DNA from: JARRPM01 sp963792815
GTDB lineage: Bacteria; Pseudomonadota; Gammaproteobacteria; Pseudomonadales; Halieaceae
Direction: 5' to 3'
Assembly: GCA_963792815.1 (NCBI GenBank)
Contig: CAWBXR010000016.1
Coordinates: 248,001-312,000 of the forward strand
Length of the DNA stretch: 64,000 bases
In this document: positions 34,510 through 43,520 of the stretch, piece by piece
How positions within the stretch are numbered: the first letter of the stretch is position 1
Layout: every line of letters starts with the position of its first letter
The notes under the pieces: model-generated
Databases searched by the model: none
What the model was told of the DNA's origin: nothing
What the model saw: the letters and a program-made list of their open reading frames with translations, nothing else
Program-made: the position numbers and the translations under genes

Positions 34510-35388
34510 ATGGCAGGATGGACAGGGACAACGTGGTTGAGAGCGGCAGTGGTGGCCTGTGTGCTGTGCCTCACTGCCTGCAGTGGCACAACTTTCGTTT
34601 ACAACCGCCTCGATACGATCCTGCCCTGGTACGTCGATGACTACGTCGAATTGGACGGCAGCCAGGAGCGGCAACTTGAGGAGATATTGCGCCCGTTCCT
34701 GAACTGGCATCGCCAGCAGGAACTGCCGCGCTATGTTGAGCTGCTCAACCAGGTCGATTCCAGCCTGGACCGCGAGGTGACGCCGGCGGCGCTGACCGGG
34801 ATCTACGACGAGATGCAGGTGGCCTGGCTGCGGCTGGAGCAGGAGTCGCTGGACGGCCTGCTGGAGCTGGGGGCTTCCCTGTCGGAAGCCCAGGTGCAGG
34901 AGTTCCTGGCCTACATGTGGGAACGCCAGGCGGAGTATGAAGAGGAATACCTCACCCGCTCCGGGCCCGACTACCGCGAGGAAGTCTACGAGAACTTCGC
35001 CGACACCATGGAGGACTACCTGGGGCGCCTCACCAGCCAGCAGAAGGAGCTCCTGCGTCAGGCCACTGCCGACTTCGAGCGCTCCGACGAGGTATGGTTG
35101 CAGGAACGCGCCGCCAGCATTGAGCGCCTGGCGGTGATGTTGCAGCGCGAGCCGGGCTGGCAGCAGCGGGTGCGTGAAGCTGTGGAGCGGAGGGCGGAAA
35201 CAGTGTCACCCCGCTACCAGCAGGTATACCAGCACAACCTCGACGTGGTGTTCTCTGCCGTCGCGGGGGTGTTGAACAGTCGCAGCGAGCGACAGGATCG
35301 CTACCTGCGTGAGGAGTTGGCAGGACTGCGGGAAGATCTGCAAACCCTCATCGCCCAGGGGCTCCCGATATCCCCCGATTCCGCCTGA
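34510..35388 (+). CDS. DUF6279-type lipoprotein
   Basis: A 292-residue lipoprotein: signal peptide with lipobox LTAC (lipidated cysteine near residue 24), then an acidic, almost wholly helical domain rich in Glu, Gln and Leu (FVYNRLDTILPWYVDDYVEL, FLNWHRQQELPRYVELL, YMWERQAEYEEEY). The YNRLDTLLPWY-like start after the cysteine is the hallmark of DUF6279. Function is not known. It lies 14 bases after the diguanylate cyclase gene and may be co-transcribed. Confidence 0.85.
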   Translation: MAGWTGTTWLRAAVVACVLCLTACSGTTFVYNRLDTILPWYVDDYVELDGSQERQLEEILRPFLNWHRQQELPRYVELLNQVDSSLDREVTPAALTGIYDEMQVAWLRLEQESLDGLLELGASLSEAQVQEFLAYMWERQAEYEEEYLTRSGPDYREEVYENFADTMEDYLGRLTSQQKELLRQATADFERSDEVWLQERAASIERLAVMLQREPGWQQRVREAVERRAETVSPRYQQVYQHNLDVVFSAVAGVLNSRSERQDRYLREELAGLREDLQTLIAQGLPISPDSA

Positions 35389-35413
35389 GTGAACTGCCCG
35401 GGCCAGCTGTGGA

Positions 35414-37258
35414 TTAATCCAGCAGTGTGAGATCCCGCACCGCGCCCTTGTCCGCGCTGGTGACCATCTTGGCATAGACTTTCAGCGCGGGAGTGACCTT
35501 GCGAGGACGCTCTGCCTCGGGCCGCCAGGCCTTTTCACCCAGGGCTTCCATGGCCTGCCGCCGGGCGTCCAGCTCGGCAGCCGTCAGTGCGACATTGATA
35601 CTGCGCCGGGGTATGTCGATGTCGATGGTGTCGCCCTGGCGGATCAGCGCAATGGCGCCACCCGCTGCCGCTTCGGGGGAGGCGTGGCCGATGGACAGGC
35701 CCGAGGTGCCGCCGGAAAACCGGCCATCCGTCAGCAGGGCGCAGGCCTTGCCCAAGCCCTTCGATTTCAGGTAGCTGGTGGGGTACAGCATCTCCTGCAT
35801 GCCGGGCCCGCCGCGGGGTCCCTCGTAGCGGATTACGACGACGTCGCCGGGCCGGACCCTGCCAGCAAGAATATCCTCCACGGCGCCCTCCTGGCTCTCG
35901 CAGACATGCGCCGGGCCGGAAAACACCAGGATGCTTTCGTCCACCCCGGAGGTCTTGACCACACAGCCGTCCTGCGCAATGTTGCCAAACAACACGGCGA
36001 GCCCACCCTCTTGTGAGTAAGCGTTCGCTATCGATCGGATGCAGCCAGACTGGCGATCAGAGTCGAGGCTGGGCCAGCGGGTGTCCTGGCTGAAAGCGGT
36101 CTGGGTCGGTATGCCCCCGGGGCCTGCGCTGTAGAACCTGTGCACTGCGCTGTCGTCGGTCTGCACGATGTCCCACTTCTCCAGCGCCTCTTTCATGCTC
36201 TTGCTGTGCACTGTCGGGCAGTGGGTGTGCAGTAGGCCGGCCCGGTCCAGCTCCCCGAGAATACCCATGATACCGCCTGCCCTGTGCACATCCTCCATGT
36301 GGTACAGCGGCGTATTGGGCGCCACCTTGCACAGCTGCGGCACTTTGCGCGATAGCCGGTCGATGTCGGCAAGGGTGAAATCCAGCTCGGCTTCCCGGGC
36401 CGCGGCCAGCAGGTGCAGGATAGTGTTGGTCGAGCCGCCCATGGCGATGTCGAGGCACATGGCATTCTCAAAAGCGTCGAAACTGCCGATGTTGCGCGGC
36501 AGGACCGATTCGTCATTCTGCTGGTAGTAGCGTTCGCACAGCTCGACCACCAGGCGCCCGGCCCGCAGGAACAACTGTTCCCGGTCGGCGTGGGTAGCCA
36601 GGGTCGAGCCGTTGCCGGGCAGGCTCAAGCCGAGGGCTTCGGTCAGGCAGTTCATTGAATTGGCGGTGAACATCCCGGAGCAGGAGCCGCAGGTGGGGCA
36701 GGCTGAGCGCTCGTACTCCGCTACCTGTTCGTCGGTGGCGGAGTCGTCCACGGCAATGACCATGGCGTCCACCAGGTCGAGCTTGTGTTCAGACAGTTTG
36801 GTCTTGCCGGCCTCCATCGGGCCACCCGACACAAACACCACGGGTATGTTGAGGCGCATGGCGGCATTCAGCATTCCCGGGGTGATCTTGTCGCAGTTGG
36901 AAATACAGACCATGGCATCGGCGCAGTGGGCGTTTACCATGTATTCCACCGAGTCTGAGATGATGTCGCGGGAGGGGAGGCTGTAAAGCATGCCGTCGTG
37001 GCCCATGGCGATACCGTCGTCCACCGCGATGGTGTTGAATTCCTTGGCCACGCCGCCGGCCGCTTCGATCTCCCGCGCCACCAGCTGGCCCAGGTCCTTG
37101 AGGTGGACATGGCCGGGCACGAATTGGGTGAAGGAGTTCACCACTGCGACAATGGGTTTGCCGAAGTCCCCGTCCTTCATGCCGGTGGCGCGCCACAGGG
37201 CGCGGGCCCCGGCCATGTTGCGGCCGTGGGTGGAAGTTTTTGAGCGGTAGTCTGGCAT
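35414..37258 (-). CDS. ilvD: Dihydroxy-acid dehydratase
   Basis: A 614-residue Fe-S enzyme converting 2,3-dihydroxy-isovalerate and -methylvalerate to 2-oxo acids in valine/isoleucine synthesis. The cluster cysteines are in CISNCDKITPGM (two cysteines) and CPTCGSCSGMFTANSMN. The C-terminal DGRFSGGTSGLSIGHASPEAA is diagnostic. It belongs with leuA and ilvE of the same pathway in this window, though not in one operon. Convergent with the lipoprotein gene. Confidence 0.96.
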   Translation of the reverse strand: MPDYRSKTSTHGRNMAGARALWRATGMKDGDFGKPIVAVVNSFTQFVPGHVHLKDLGQLVAREIEAAGGVAKEFNTIAVDDGIAMGHDGMLYSLPSRDIISDSVEYMVNAHCADAMVCISNCDKITPGMLNAAMRLNIPVVFVSGGPMEAGKTKLSEHKLDLVDAMVIAVDDSATDEQVAEYERSACPTCGSCSGMFTANSMNCLTEALGLSLPGNGSTLATHADREQLFLRAGRLVVELCERYYQQNDESVLPRNIGSFDAFENAMCLDIAMGGSTNTILHLLAAAREAELDFTLADIDRLSRKVPQLCKVAPNTPLYHMEDVHRAGGIMGILGELDRAGLLHTHCPTVHSKSMKEALEKWDIVQTDDSAVHRFYSAGPGGIPTQTAFSQDTRWPSLDSDRQSGCIRSIANAYSQEGGLAVLFGNIAQDGCVVKTSGVDESILVFSGPAHVCESQEGAVEDILAGRVRPGDVVVIRYEGPRGGPGMQEMLYPTSYLKSKGLGKACALLTDGRFSGGTSGLSIGHASPEAAAGGAIALIRQGDTIDIDIPRRSINVALTAAELDARRQAMEALGEKAWRPEAERPRKVTPALKVYAKMVTSADKGAVRDLTLLD

Positions 37259-37428
37259 AGTTATTCACCGTGCCCGGGACCGGCTTGGGCCGGTCATCCA
37301 GGGGTCTGAAAGGGGAGGGAAGGATAGCAAAAAAGCGCCGGCTTTAAACGCGCGAATTTCCTGCGTATTGTGCCCCATCGTCAGTCGATGGAGGTCTGGC
37401 CCGTTCGGTTCGCAAGCGCGAGCGCGCC

Positions 37429-38583
37429 TTACCAGTAGATCCGCAGCCCGGTAGTCAGGCCCCAGCCATGGCTAGCCCCGCCGTCGCGGGCACTGTCGCT
37501 CATGTCTGCGTACTGCAGCCCCGTTTGCCACTTGAGCTTGTGGCCATAAAAGAACACGTTCACCCCGGCATAGAGTTCGTTGTATTCATCACCCCGGGCC
37601 GGCACGATTTCCCGGTGATAACGCCCGAGTCGGACGCCGTTGTCCCTGTCGCTGCCAACATAGGTGTAGCGCGCGACCAGTTGCAGCAGTTCGCTGAGTT
37701 TATAAAAAGGCATCAGGCTGGCGCCCCATACATCGCTCTGCCCCCTGTAACCTGTGCCGGCAGCGAGATCCGTCCACAGGCCCCAGCGCCCCTGTTCCCA
37801 CTTGCTGTAGATGGACAGCACATTGGACAGGTCGGGGGTGTTGTTGTTGCTGTCTTGCTGCTGGTAAACGTAGTCGACGGTGACTTCCGCTTTGTCGAGG
37901 CGCAGTTCAGTTGCCCAGTCGTGTTCGAGCTTCAGGAGGGTGAAATAGCCTGCGTCGAAAGCGTTGATCTCTTTGTTGCCGTCGTTGGAAAATATGCCGA
38001 CCTTGTAGGATCCGTCATTGGGCGTTTTGCCCGCCAGGGTCATGCCCGGGAAGTACTCCGCGGTAAACCAGAGATTTTCAGCGAGGTTGCTGCGCTCCAG
38101 CGTCAGCAGGTTCTTCGACGAGGTGGCGCCGTCCAGGGTAAAGCCGGCGGACTGTTTCAGGGCTTTCAGTTCGGTGTCGGGGTCCGGCTTCCAGCTGACA
38201 TAGGCGTCCGTCAGTCTTTCATACCAGTCGCCGTAGGACTCGTTGAGGTCAAAATCGCCCTCCAGCTGCGCCCCCAAATTACCGGCGAAGGCCGCCTTGA
38301 ACCCAAACCGAAAGCGGCGCCAGGTCTGGTCTGTCAGGTCGCCCTCGTCGCTATCAAACCACGCGGCCTCGGCCTGCAGTCGACCGCTCAGGGCCAGGGA
38401 TTGGAGGAAGCCCTCGCCGCTGTTGCGATAGAGTTCGGCGTGGCTCCAGAGGCGGTCGTAGGGCGATTGCGGCTTGTCGGCTTGAGCCAGAGCTGGCGCG
38501 CTGGCCAGGAGACAGGGCAGCGCACTCGCCACAAGGCTTGCCAGCGCCGGGCGACGCAGTGTTTGCCGATCGCGCCGGCTCAT
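37429..38583 (-). CDS. OprP/OprO-type phosphate-selective porin
   Basis: A 384-residue outer-membrane beta-barrel protein with a signal peptide (cut after ALAQA near residue 34) and a final aromatic residue (LRIYW) as required for BAM recognition. Alternating strands such as RFRFGFKAAFAGNLGAQLEGDFDL are typical of Porin O/P. Members take up phosphate or polyphosphate, some other anions. A phosphate role is supported by a pit transporter 2.8 kb away, but no Pho box is visible directly upstream. The 170-base gap to ilvD holds only a weak AAAGC/GCTTT hairpin near 37340. Confidence 0.85.
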   Translation of the reverse strand: MSRRDRQTLRRPALASLVASALPCLLASAPALAQADKPQSPYDRLWSHAELYRNSGEGFLQSLALSGRLQAEAAWFDSDEGDLTDQTWRRFRFGFKAAFAGNLGAQLEGDFDLNESYGDWYERLTDAYVSWKPDPDTELKALKQSAGFTLDGATSSKNLLTLERSNLAENLWFTAEYFPGMTLAGKTPNDGSYKVGIFSNDGNKEINAFDAGYFTLLKLEHDWATELRLDKAEVTVDYVYQQQDSNNNTPDLSNVLSIYSKWEQGRWGLWTDLAAGTGYRGQSDVWGASLMPFYKLSELLQLVARYTYVGSDRDNGVRLGRYHREIVPARGDEYNELYAGVNVFFYGHKLKWQTGLQYADMSDSARDGGASHGWGLTTGLRIYW

Positions 38584-38655
38584 GCCTGGAAAGTCTCCGG
38601 TTTCATAGCACCCGTTGCGTTGGCGAGCCTTTGGTAACGCCCTGTCCCGGTGTGA

Positions 38656-39972
38656 TTACAGGGCTTTGAAGAACACCTTGGAATTGCGCTGCAGGTTGTA
38701 CAGCGATTGCTTGCGGCCCGGCAGCGCATCGCGGGAGCTCTCGACGAAGCCCTGCTCGATAAACCAGTGCGCGGTCTGGGTAGTCAGCACAAACACCCGG
38801 TCCAGTCCCTGGCGCCGTGCCTCCTGTTCCAGTTCGGACAGCAGTCGCTGGCCCCGCCTGCCGCCGCGGTAGTCCGGGTGCGAGACAATGCAGGCAATTT
38901 CGCCACAGCGCTCTTCGGCAAAGGGGTAGAGCGCGGCGCAGGCGATGATGCGGTGGTCCCGTTCCAGCAGCCGGAACTGCTTTATTTCAGTCTCCAGTAA
39001 TTCCCGCGAGCGCTTCAGCAGGACACCCTGCTGCTCCAGTGGTTCGATCAGTTCGAGAATGCCGCCGACATCATCGATGTTGGCCTCACGGGCCTGCTCA
39101 TAATTGTCATTGGCAATAAGGGTGCCGCTGCCATCGTGGGTAAACAGTTCTTCCAGCAGCGCGCAGTCATCGTTATAGCTGATGACGTGGCAGCGGGCGA
39201 CACCTGCCAGGCAGGCACTCCTGGCGGCATTAAGCATGGCGGCCTGGTCCCGGTCGGGGATGTCCAACTGGCCGATCTCGCCCACCCTGCACTGGCGGAT
39301 AAGTGTGCCATCGGCGTCGCTGATCCCCTCGGCATCGCCGAACATGATCAGCTTGTCGGCGCCCACAGCCGATGCGCAATGCACCGCGATATCCTCAAGC
39401 GTAAGGCTGAAAATTTCCCCGGTGGGGGAGTAGCCCAGGGGAGAGATCAACACTATCGAGCCCTCCTCGAGCTGGTGGCGAATGCCCACCACATCGATGC
39501 GGCGAACTTTTCCTGTGTGCTGGAAATCGACGCCGTCGACCACCCCGATAGGCCTGGCGGTGACAAAATTGCCGGAGCATACCCTGATCCGTGAGCCCTG
39601 CATGGGGGAGTTGGGCAGGCCCATCGACAGCAGGGCCTCGATCTGTGCCCGCAGGGAACCGGCCGCGTCCTTGACGTGTTCCAGCGCGGCGCTGTCGGTT
39701 ATGCGCATGCCCTCGTGGAAAGCGGTCTGCTGTCCGGCCTGCTCGAGTCGCTGGGCGATCTGCGGCCGCGAGCCGTGGACCAGCACCAGGCGCACGCCAA
39801 GGCTGTTGAGCAGCGCGATGTCGTGGAAAATAACCGCGAAGTTCTCGTGCTGGGCAACCTCGCCCCCCAGCATCAACACAAAGGTCTTGCCCCGGTGCGC
39901 ATTGATATAGGGTGCGGTGTTTCTCAACCAGCGTATATTGGCCCGACCCGGCGTTGTCACGATATCATCCAA
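38656..39972 (-). CDS. argA: Amino-acid N-acetyltransferase (N-acetylglutamate synthase)
   Basis: A 438-residue classical ArgA: an N-terminal amino-acid kinase-like arginine-binding domain (FVLMLGGEVAQHENFAVIFHD, LVLVHGSRPQIAQRLE, IVLISPLGYSPTGEIFSL) and a C-terminal GNAT domain (YPFAEERCGEIACIVSHPDYRGGRRGQRLLSELE) that binds acetyl-CoA. It makes N-acetylglutamate, the first step of arginine synthesis, and is usually inhibited by arginine. argE lies 85 bases upstream on the same strand, so the two are probably one operon. Confidence 0.95.
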   Translation of the reverse strand: MDDIVTTPGRANIRWLRNTAPYINAHRGKTFVLMLGGEVAQHENFAVIFHDIALLNSLGVRLVLVHGSRPQIAQRLEQAGQQTAFHEGMRITDSAALEHVKDAAGSLRAQIEALLSMGLPNSPMQGSRIRVCSGNFVTARPIGVVDGVDFQHTGKVRRIDVVGIRHQLEEGSIVLISPLGYSPTGEIFSLTLEDIAVHCASAVGADKLIMFGDAEGISDADGTLIRQCRVGEIGQLDIPDRDQAAMLNAARSACLAGVARCHVISYNDDCALLEELFTHDGSGTLIANDNYEQAREANIDDVGGILELIEPLEQQGVLLKRSRELLETEIKQFRLLERDHRIIACAALYPFAEERCGEIACIVSHPDYRGGRRGQRLLSELEQEARRQGLDRVFVLTTQTAHWFIEQGFVESSRDALPGRKQSLYNLQRNSKVFFKAL

Positions 39973-40057
39973 GCTATTGATAAATAGAAAGTTATTAAGA
40001 GTACCGAAAGCCGGCCGGATTACCTAATGGCAATAATGCACAGGTCCCGGCCACCGC

Positions 40058-41209
40058 TTACAGGCAGTAGTGGCGAATGCACTGTTGCAGCAGCGCGATA
40101 CACGGCTGGATCTGCTCCAGTTCCAGGTATTCGTCGGGCTGGTGCGCCCGGTCGATGGAGCCGGGGCCCATGACGATGGTTTCCATACCCAGGGCCTGCA
40201 GGAAGGGCGCCTCGGTTGCGAAGGCCACCGCCTCCGCCCGGTGTCCGGTAAGGCGCTCGGCGAGCCGCACCAGCTCACTGTCCGCCGCCTGCTCAAAGGG
40301 TGATATATCGTGCACCAGTGATCGCAGCGTAATGTCCAGGGAGTGCTCCTGGCCTATGCGCGAAAGGCGTTGGGCTATTTCCTCCCGCACCGCGTCGTTG
40401 TCCCCGGCGGGGGTCATCCTCAGGTCGAAGTGCAACTCTGCCTGGCCGCAGATACGGTTGGGGCTGTCGCCCCCGTGAACGCAACCCAGGTTGAGCGTCG
40501 GCCAGGCCACATCGAAGAAGTCGTTGCTGAAGCGCTCGCGCAGCCCTGCCCGGTAGGTCATCAGGTCGCCCATCACAGTATGCATCCCCTCCAGCGCACT
40601 GTTGCCGAGCGCCGGGTTGGAGGAGTGCCCGGCCCGGCCGGTGATCTGCACTGCCTCCATCATGATGCCCTTGTGCATCCGCACCGGAACCAGTGAGGTG
40701 GGTTCCCCGATAATGGCTGCCCTGGCCTTGGGCCGGCCGGCTTCCACCAGGGCGCGGGCGCCGTTCATCGAGCTCTCTTCATCGGCGGTAGCCAGCACTA
40801 TCAGCGGTTGTTTTAGCGGGGTGTCCCGGAATGCGCTGGCGGCGGCGATGGCCAGCGGGAAGAAGCCCTTCATGTCGGTGCTACCCAGGCCGTAGAGTCG
40901 CTGGTCCCGCTCACTCAGGCCCAGGGGATCGCTCTGCCAGCGGCCCTCATCGAAAGGCACAGTGTCGGTGTGACCGGCCAGCACCAGTCCGCCGGGGCCG
41001 CTGCCCAGGGTGGCGATGAGGTTGGCCTTGCTGCCGTCGGCGGAGACCGGCTGGATCTCCGTGCGAAAACCCAGGTCCGCAAGCCAGCTTGCCAGCAGGT
41101 CAATGACTGCGCGATTGCCCTGGTCCCAGTGGGGGTCCGTGGAGCTGACCGAGGGCGTAGCCACCAGCTGCCTGAGTTGTTGAATGATCAATTTTTCGGA
41201 GTTGGGCAT
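40058..41209 (-). CDS. argE: Acetylornithine deacetylase
   Basis: A 383-residue M20 metallopeptidase-family enzyme that removes the acetyl group from N-acetylornithine. Zinc ligands: VLAGHTDTVPFDEG (His, Asp), YGLGSTDMKGFF (Asp), ATADEESSMNGARALVE (catalytic Glu-Glu) and the late histidine in GSIDRAHQPDEYLEL. The dimerisation domain lies between about residues 180 and 290. The linear (ArgE) rather than cyclic (ArgJ) arginine route is consistent with a separate ArgA next door. Confidence 0.94.
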   Translation of the reverse strand: MPNSEKLIIQQLRQLVATPSVSSTDPHWDQGNRAVIDLLASWLADLGFRTEIQPVSADGSKANLIATLGSGPGGLVLAGHTDTVPFDEGRWQSDPLGLSERDQRLYGLGSTDMKGFFPLAIAAASAFRDTPLKQPLIVLATADEESSMNGARALVEAGRPKARAAIIGEPTSLVPVRMHKGIMMEAVQITGRAGHSSNPALGNSALEGMHTVMGDLMTYRAGLRERFSNDFFDVAWPTLNLGCVHGGDSPNRICGQAELHFDLRMTPAGDNDAVREEIAQRLSRIGQEHSLDITLRSLVHDISPFEQAADSELVRLAERLTGHRAEAVAFATEAPFLQALGMETIVMGPGSIDRAHQPDEYLELEQIQPCIALLQQCIRHYCL

Positions 41210-41348
41210 CGGGCCCCCGGGTTCAGGTAAAGAGCCCTAGTGTACTCCGCTGTCACTTTGGTTACATGCGCTGCGCTGCGAAATGCGGTCGGCAAGTGGT
41301 ACATCTTCCCGACGGCAAAGGCCGGGCGCACCGCAGCTGCGGCGCCTG

Positions 41349-42632
41349 TTATTCGAAGCCGAAAATCGCCTTGAAAATATAGAAGAAAATTATTGCCAGC
41401 CCGGCGCCTGCGGGCAGGGTGATCAGCCAGGACATGAAGATCGAGCCGATGATGCGGGTATTTAGTGCCCCGATGCCCCGGGCGAAGCCCACCCCCAGCA
41501 CGGCTCCCACCAGGGTGTGGGTGGTGGAGATCGGCAGGCCGGTGGCTGAGGCGATGACCACAGTGCCGGCCGCCCCCAGCTCGGCGGCAAAGCCCCGGCT
41601 CGGCGTGAGTTCGGTGATCTTGCGGCCCACCGTGGCGATAACCCGCCAGCCGTAGGTAGCCAGGCCCACCACAATGCCCACCGCGCCGACCATCAGTATC
41701 CACCAGGGCATCGCGGCTTTTGCGGAGATCACCCCACCGGATTGCACGGTGCTTACCACCGCCGCGAGCGGCCCCACCGCGTTGGCGACGTCGTTGGAGC
41801 CGTGGGCGAATGCCATTGAGCAGGCGGTGAACACCATCAGGATGGCAAATACGCGCTCCACACTGTAAAAGCGGTTTTGCTCGTTGGGTACTTCCTTTAC
41901 CCGCCGCAGCAACAGGGCCCCGAACGCGGCCACGAGCAGGCCGATGAGCGAGGACGCCAATGCGGCGTTGGCAAAGTCGCTGCCCATCCCCAGGTCGAGG
42001 TGGACCCCGACATGCGTCAGGCCCTTGACCAGTGTCACCATCGAAATCATGAAGCCAACCAGCCACATGTAAACCGGGATAATGCGCTTGGCCCGGTGGA
42101 ACGGGTCCTCGGTGTCGAGGATCAGGTATTTGACGCTGATGAACAGGCAGTAGGAAATCGTGCCGGCCATCAGGGGAGACACCACCCAACTGGCTGCGAT
42201 ATTGCCCACCTTGCCCCAGTGAATGGCGTCGACAGATATGCCCACCGCGGCAAAACCCACGATAGCACCGACGATGGAGTGGGTGGTTGAGACCGGCCAG
42301 CCCTGGATGCTGGCAATCAGCAGCCAGGTGGCCGCCGCCAGCAGGGCCGCCAGCATGCCGTAGACCATCAACTCGGGATGGCCTTCCATCACCTCGGCAT
42401 CGATGATGCCTTTGCGTATGGTGGAGGTCACCTCGCCGCCCGCCAGGTAGGCGCCGGCGAACTCAAAAATCATGGCGATGAAAATTGCCTGGGTGATGGT
42501 CAGCGCGCGCGAGCCGACCGAGGTCCCCATGGCATTGGCCACGTCGTTGGCGCCGATGCCCCAGGCCATGAAAAAGCCGAAGACGCACGCCAGGACCATG
42601 AAGGTTGTCCCGTACTGGGCGATAATTTCCAC
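41349..42632 (-). CDS. pit: PiT-family inorganic phosphate transporter
   Basis: A 427-residue membrane protein with two homologous halves, each with the PiT signature: GANDVANAMGTSVGSRAL near the N-terminus and GSNDVANAVGPLAAV in the second half, plus the GWPVSTTHSIVGAIVG and GLPISTTHTLVGAVLG loops. It moves metal-phosphate with protons (low affinity). The DUF47 gene lies 9 bases upstream, so the two form an operon, with a Pho-box-like sequence before it. Confidence 0.95.
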   Translation of the reverse strand: MEIIAQYGTTFMVLACVFGFFMAWGIGANDVANAMGTSVGSRALTITQAIFIAMIFEFAGAYLAGGEVTSTIRKGIIDAEVMEGHPELMVYGMLAALLAAATWLLIASIQGWPVSTTHSIVGAIVGFAAVGISVDAIHWGKVGNIAASWVVSPLMAGTISYCLFISVKYLILDTEDPFHRAKRIIPVYMWLVGFMISMVTLVKGLTHVGVHLDLGMGSDFANAALASSLIGLLVAAFGALLLRRVKEVPNEQNRFYSVERVFAILMVFTACSMAFAHGSNDVANAVGPLAAVVSTVQSGGVISAKAAMPWWILMVGAVGIVVGLATYGWRVIATVGRKITELTPSRGFAAELGAAGTVVIASATGLPISTTHTLVGAVLGVGFARGIGALNTRIIGSIFMSWLITLPAGAGLAIIFFYIFKAIFGFE

Positions 42633-42641
42633 GGTCTGCTC

Positions 42642-43322
42642 CTATTTGGCCATCAGGACTTGCAGGCGATCGCCCACGGCTTCGGCCTCGTCAGCCACCT
42701 GTCCCAGCAAAGACAGCACCCGGTAGTAGAACATGACATCAACGGGGGGCAGTTCGCTCTCCAGTTTGAATAGTTTTCCGCGCAGGTCGACGGCCATCTT
42801 GTCGGTGCGCCGCTCCATTTTGTCCAGCTGTTTCAGCATGGCCTCCACCCGCTTAACCTCGCGACCGCTGAAGCCCACCTCCAGTAATTCGTCCAGCTCC
42901 TGTATGGCCAGCAGTGCCTGGTTGGAGGTTGCAGAGCAGGCCTCGGTAAATTCCAGTACGTGCTCCTGCAGGGACTCGGGGAAGCGCATGTTGCGGCCCA
43001 TGATGATCACGGCAACGTCGCGGGCGGTGTTGGCCACGCTGTCCTGCATACTCACCAGTCCCAGCAGGTCGGAGCGAGGCACTGGCAGGAACAGGCTCTT
43101 GGGCAGGTGACGACGTACCGACCGCTTGAGCTTGTCCGCCGCCCGCTCCGCCTGTTCGATTTCCTTGTGCAAGGCCCTGGCGGTATCCCAGTCTTCCGCG
43201 GTGGTGGCCCGCAGCAGGTCGGGCAATAGCTGAACGGCCTGGTTTGCGACCTGCATATGTTCCTGGATCGGGCCTATCGGCGAACGGCCGAACAGGTTGC
43301 CGAGAATGTTTGAGCCTGCCAT
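42642..43322 (-). CDS. DUF47/TIGR00153 PhoU-like phosphate-transport partner
   Basis: A 226-residue, all-helical soluble protein of the DUF47 (YkaA-like) family related to PhoU. It shows characteristic acidic helices (EQAERAADKLKRSVRRHLPK, then LDKMERRTDKMAVDL) with E/D-xxx-D patterns that bind metal clusters in PhoU. These proteins are nearly always paired with pit and are thought to control the transporter. ATG 43322 follows an AGGGGG element. Confidence 0.92.
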   Translation of the reverse strand: MAGSNILGNLFGRSPIGPIQEHMQVANQAVQLLPDLLRATTAEDWDTARALHKEIEQAERAADKLKRSVRRHLPKSLFLPVPRSDLLGLVSMQDSVANTARDVAVIIMGRNMRFPESLQEHVLEFTEACSATSNQALLAIQELDELLEVGFSGREVKRVEAMLKQLDKMERRTDKMAVDLRGKLFKLESELPPVDVMFYYRVLSLLGQVADEAEAVGDRLQVLMAK

Positions 43323-43372
43323 TTGGGAACCCCCTGGTGGTCTTTGACTGCCGGTTACACCTCAGGGGCGAT

Positions 43373-43401
43373 AGTGTAGGAGCAATACCGCTAACTGTCA
43401 T
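43373..43401 (-). promoter_or_regulatory. Candidate promoter of the DUF47-pit operon overlapping a Pho box
   Basis: Reading leftward: -35 ATGACA (43401-43396), a 17-base spacer, -10 TACACT (43378-43373), then about 45 bases to the DUF47 ATG. The -35 lies inside the Pho box half-site, the arrangement expected when PhoB replaces a good -35 contact. Confidence 0.5.
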
Positions 43402-43412
43402 AAATTTGTCAC
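43395..43412 (+). promoter_or_regulatory. Pho box (PhoB binding site)
   Basis: CTGTCAT (43395-43401), AAAT, TTGTCAC (43406-43412). The E. coli Pho box is two direct CTGTCAT-like 7-mers with a 4-base AT-rich spacer, and this differs from it by only one or two bases. It lies in the 198-base divergent gap between DUF47-pit and the GspE-like gene. The repeat orientation points to the rightward gene, while the better promoter points left. Confidence 0.72.
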
Positions 43413-43520
43413 AATGGTCGCACGTCATCGCCACGATCTTACTGATACAAATCAAAATGGAGTCCGACAGCGTGTGTGTTAGCATGATTTGATCTGGGAT
43501 TTCTGGGCATGGGCTGACAT

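Noticed and set aside
37335..37350. Short AAAGC/GCTTT hairpin with an A-run between ilvD and the porin gene as a terminator
   Set aside because: Only a 5-bp stem; too weak to call a terminator for either leftward gene.
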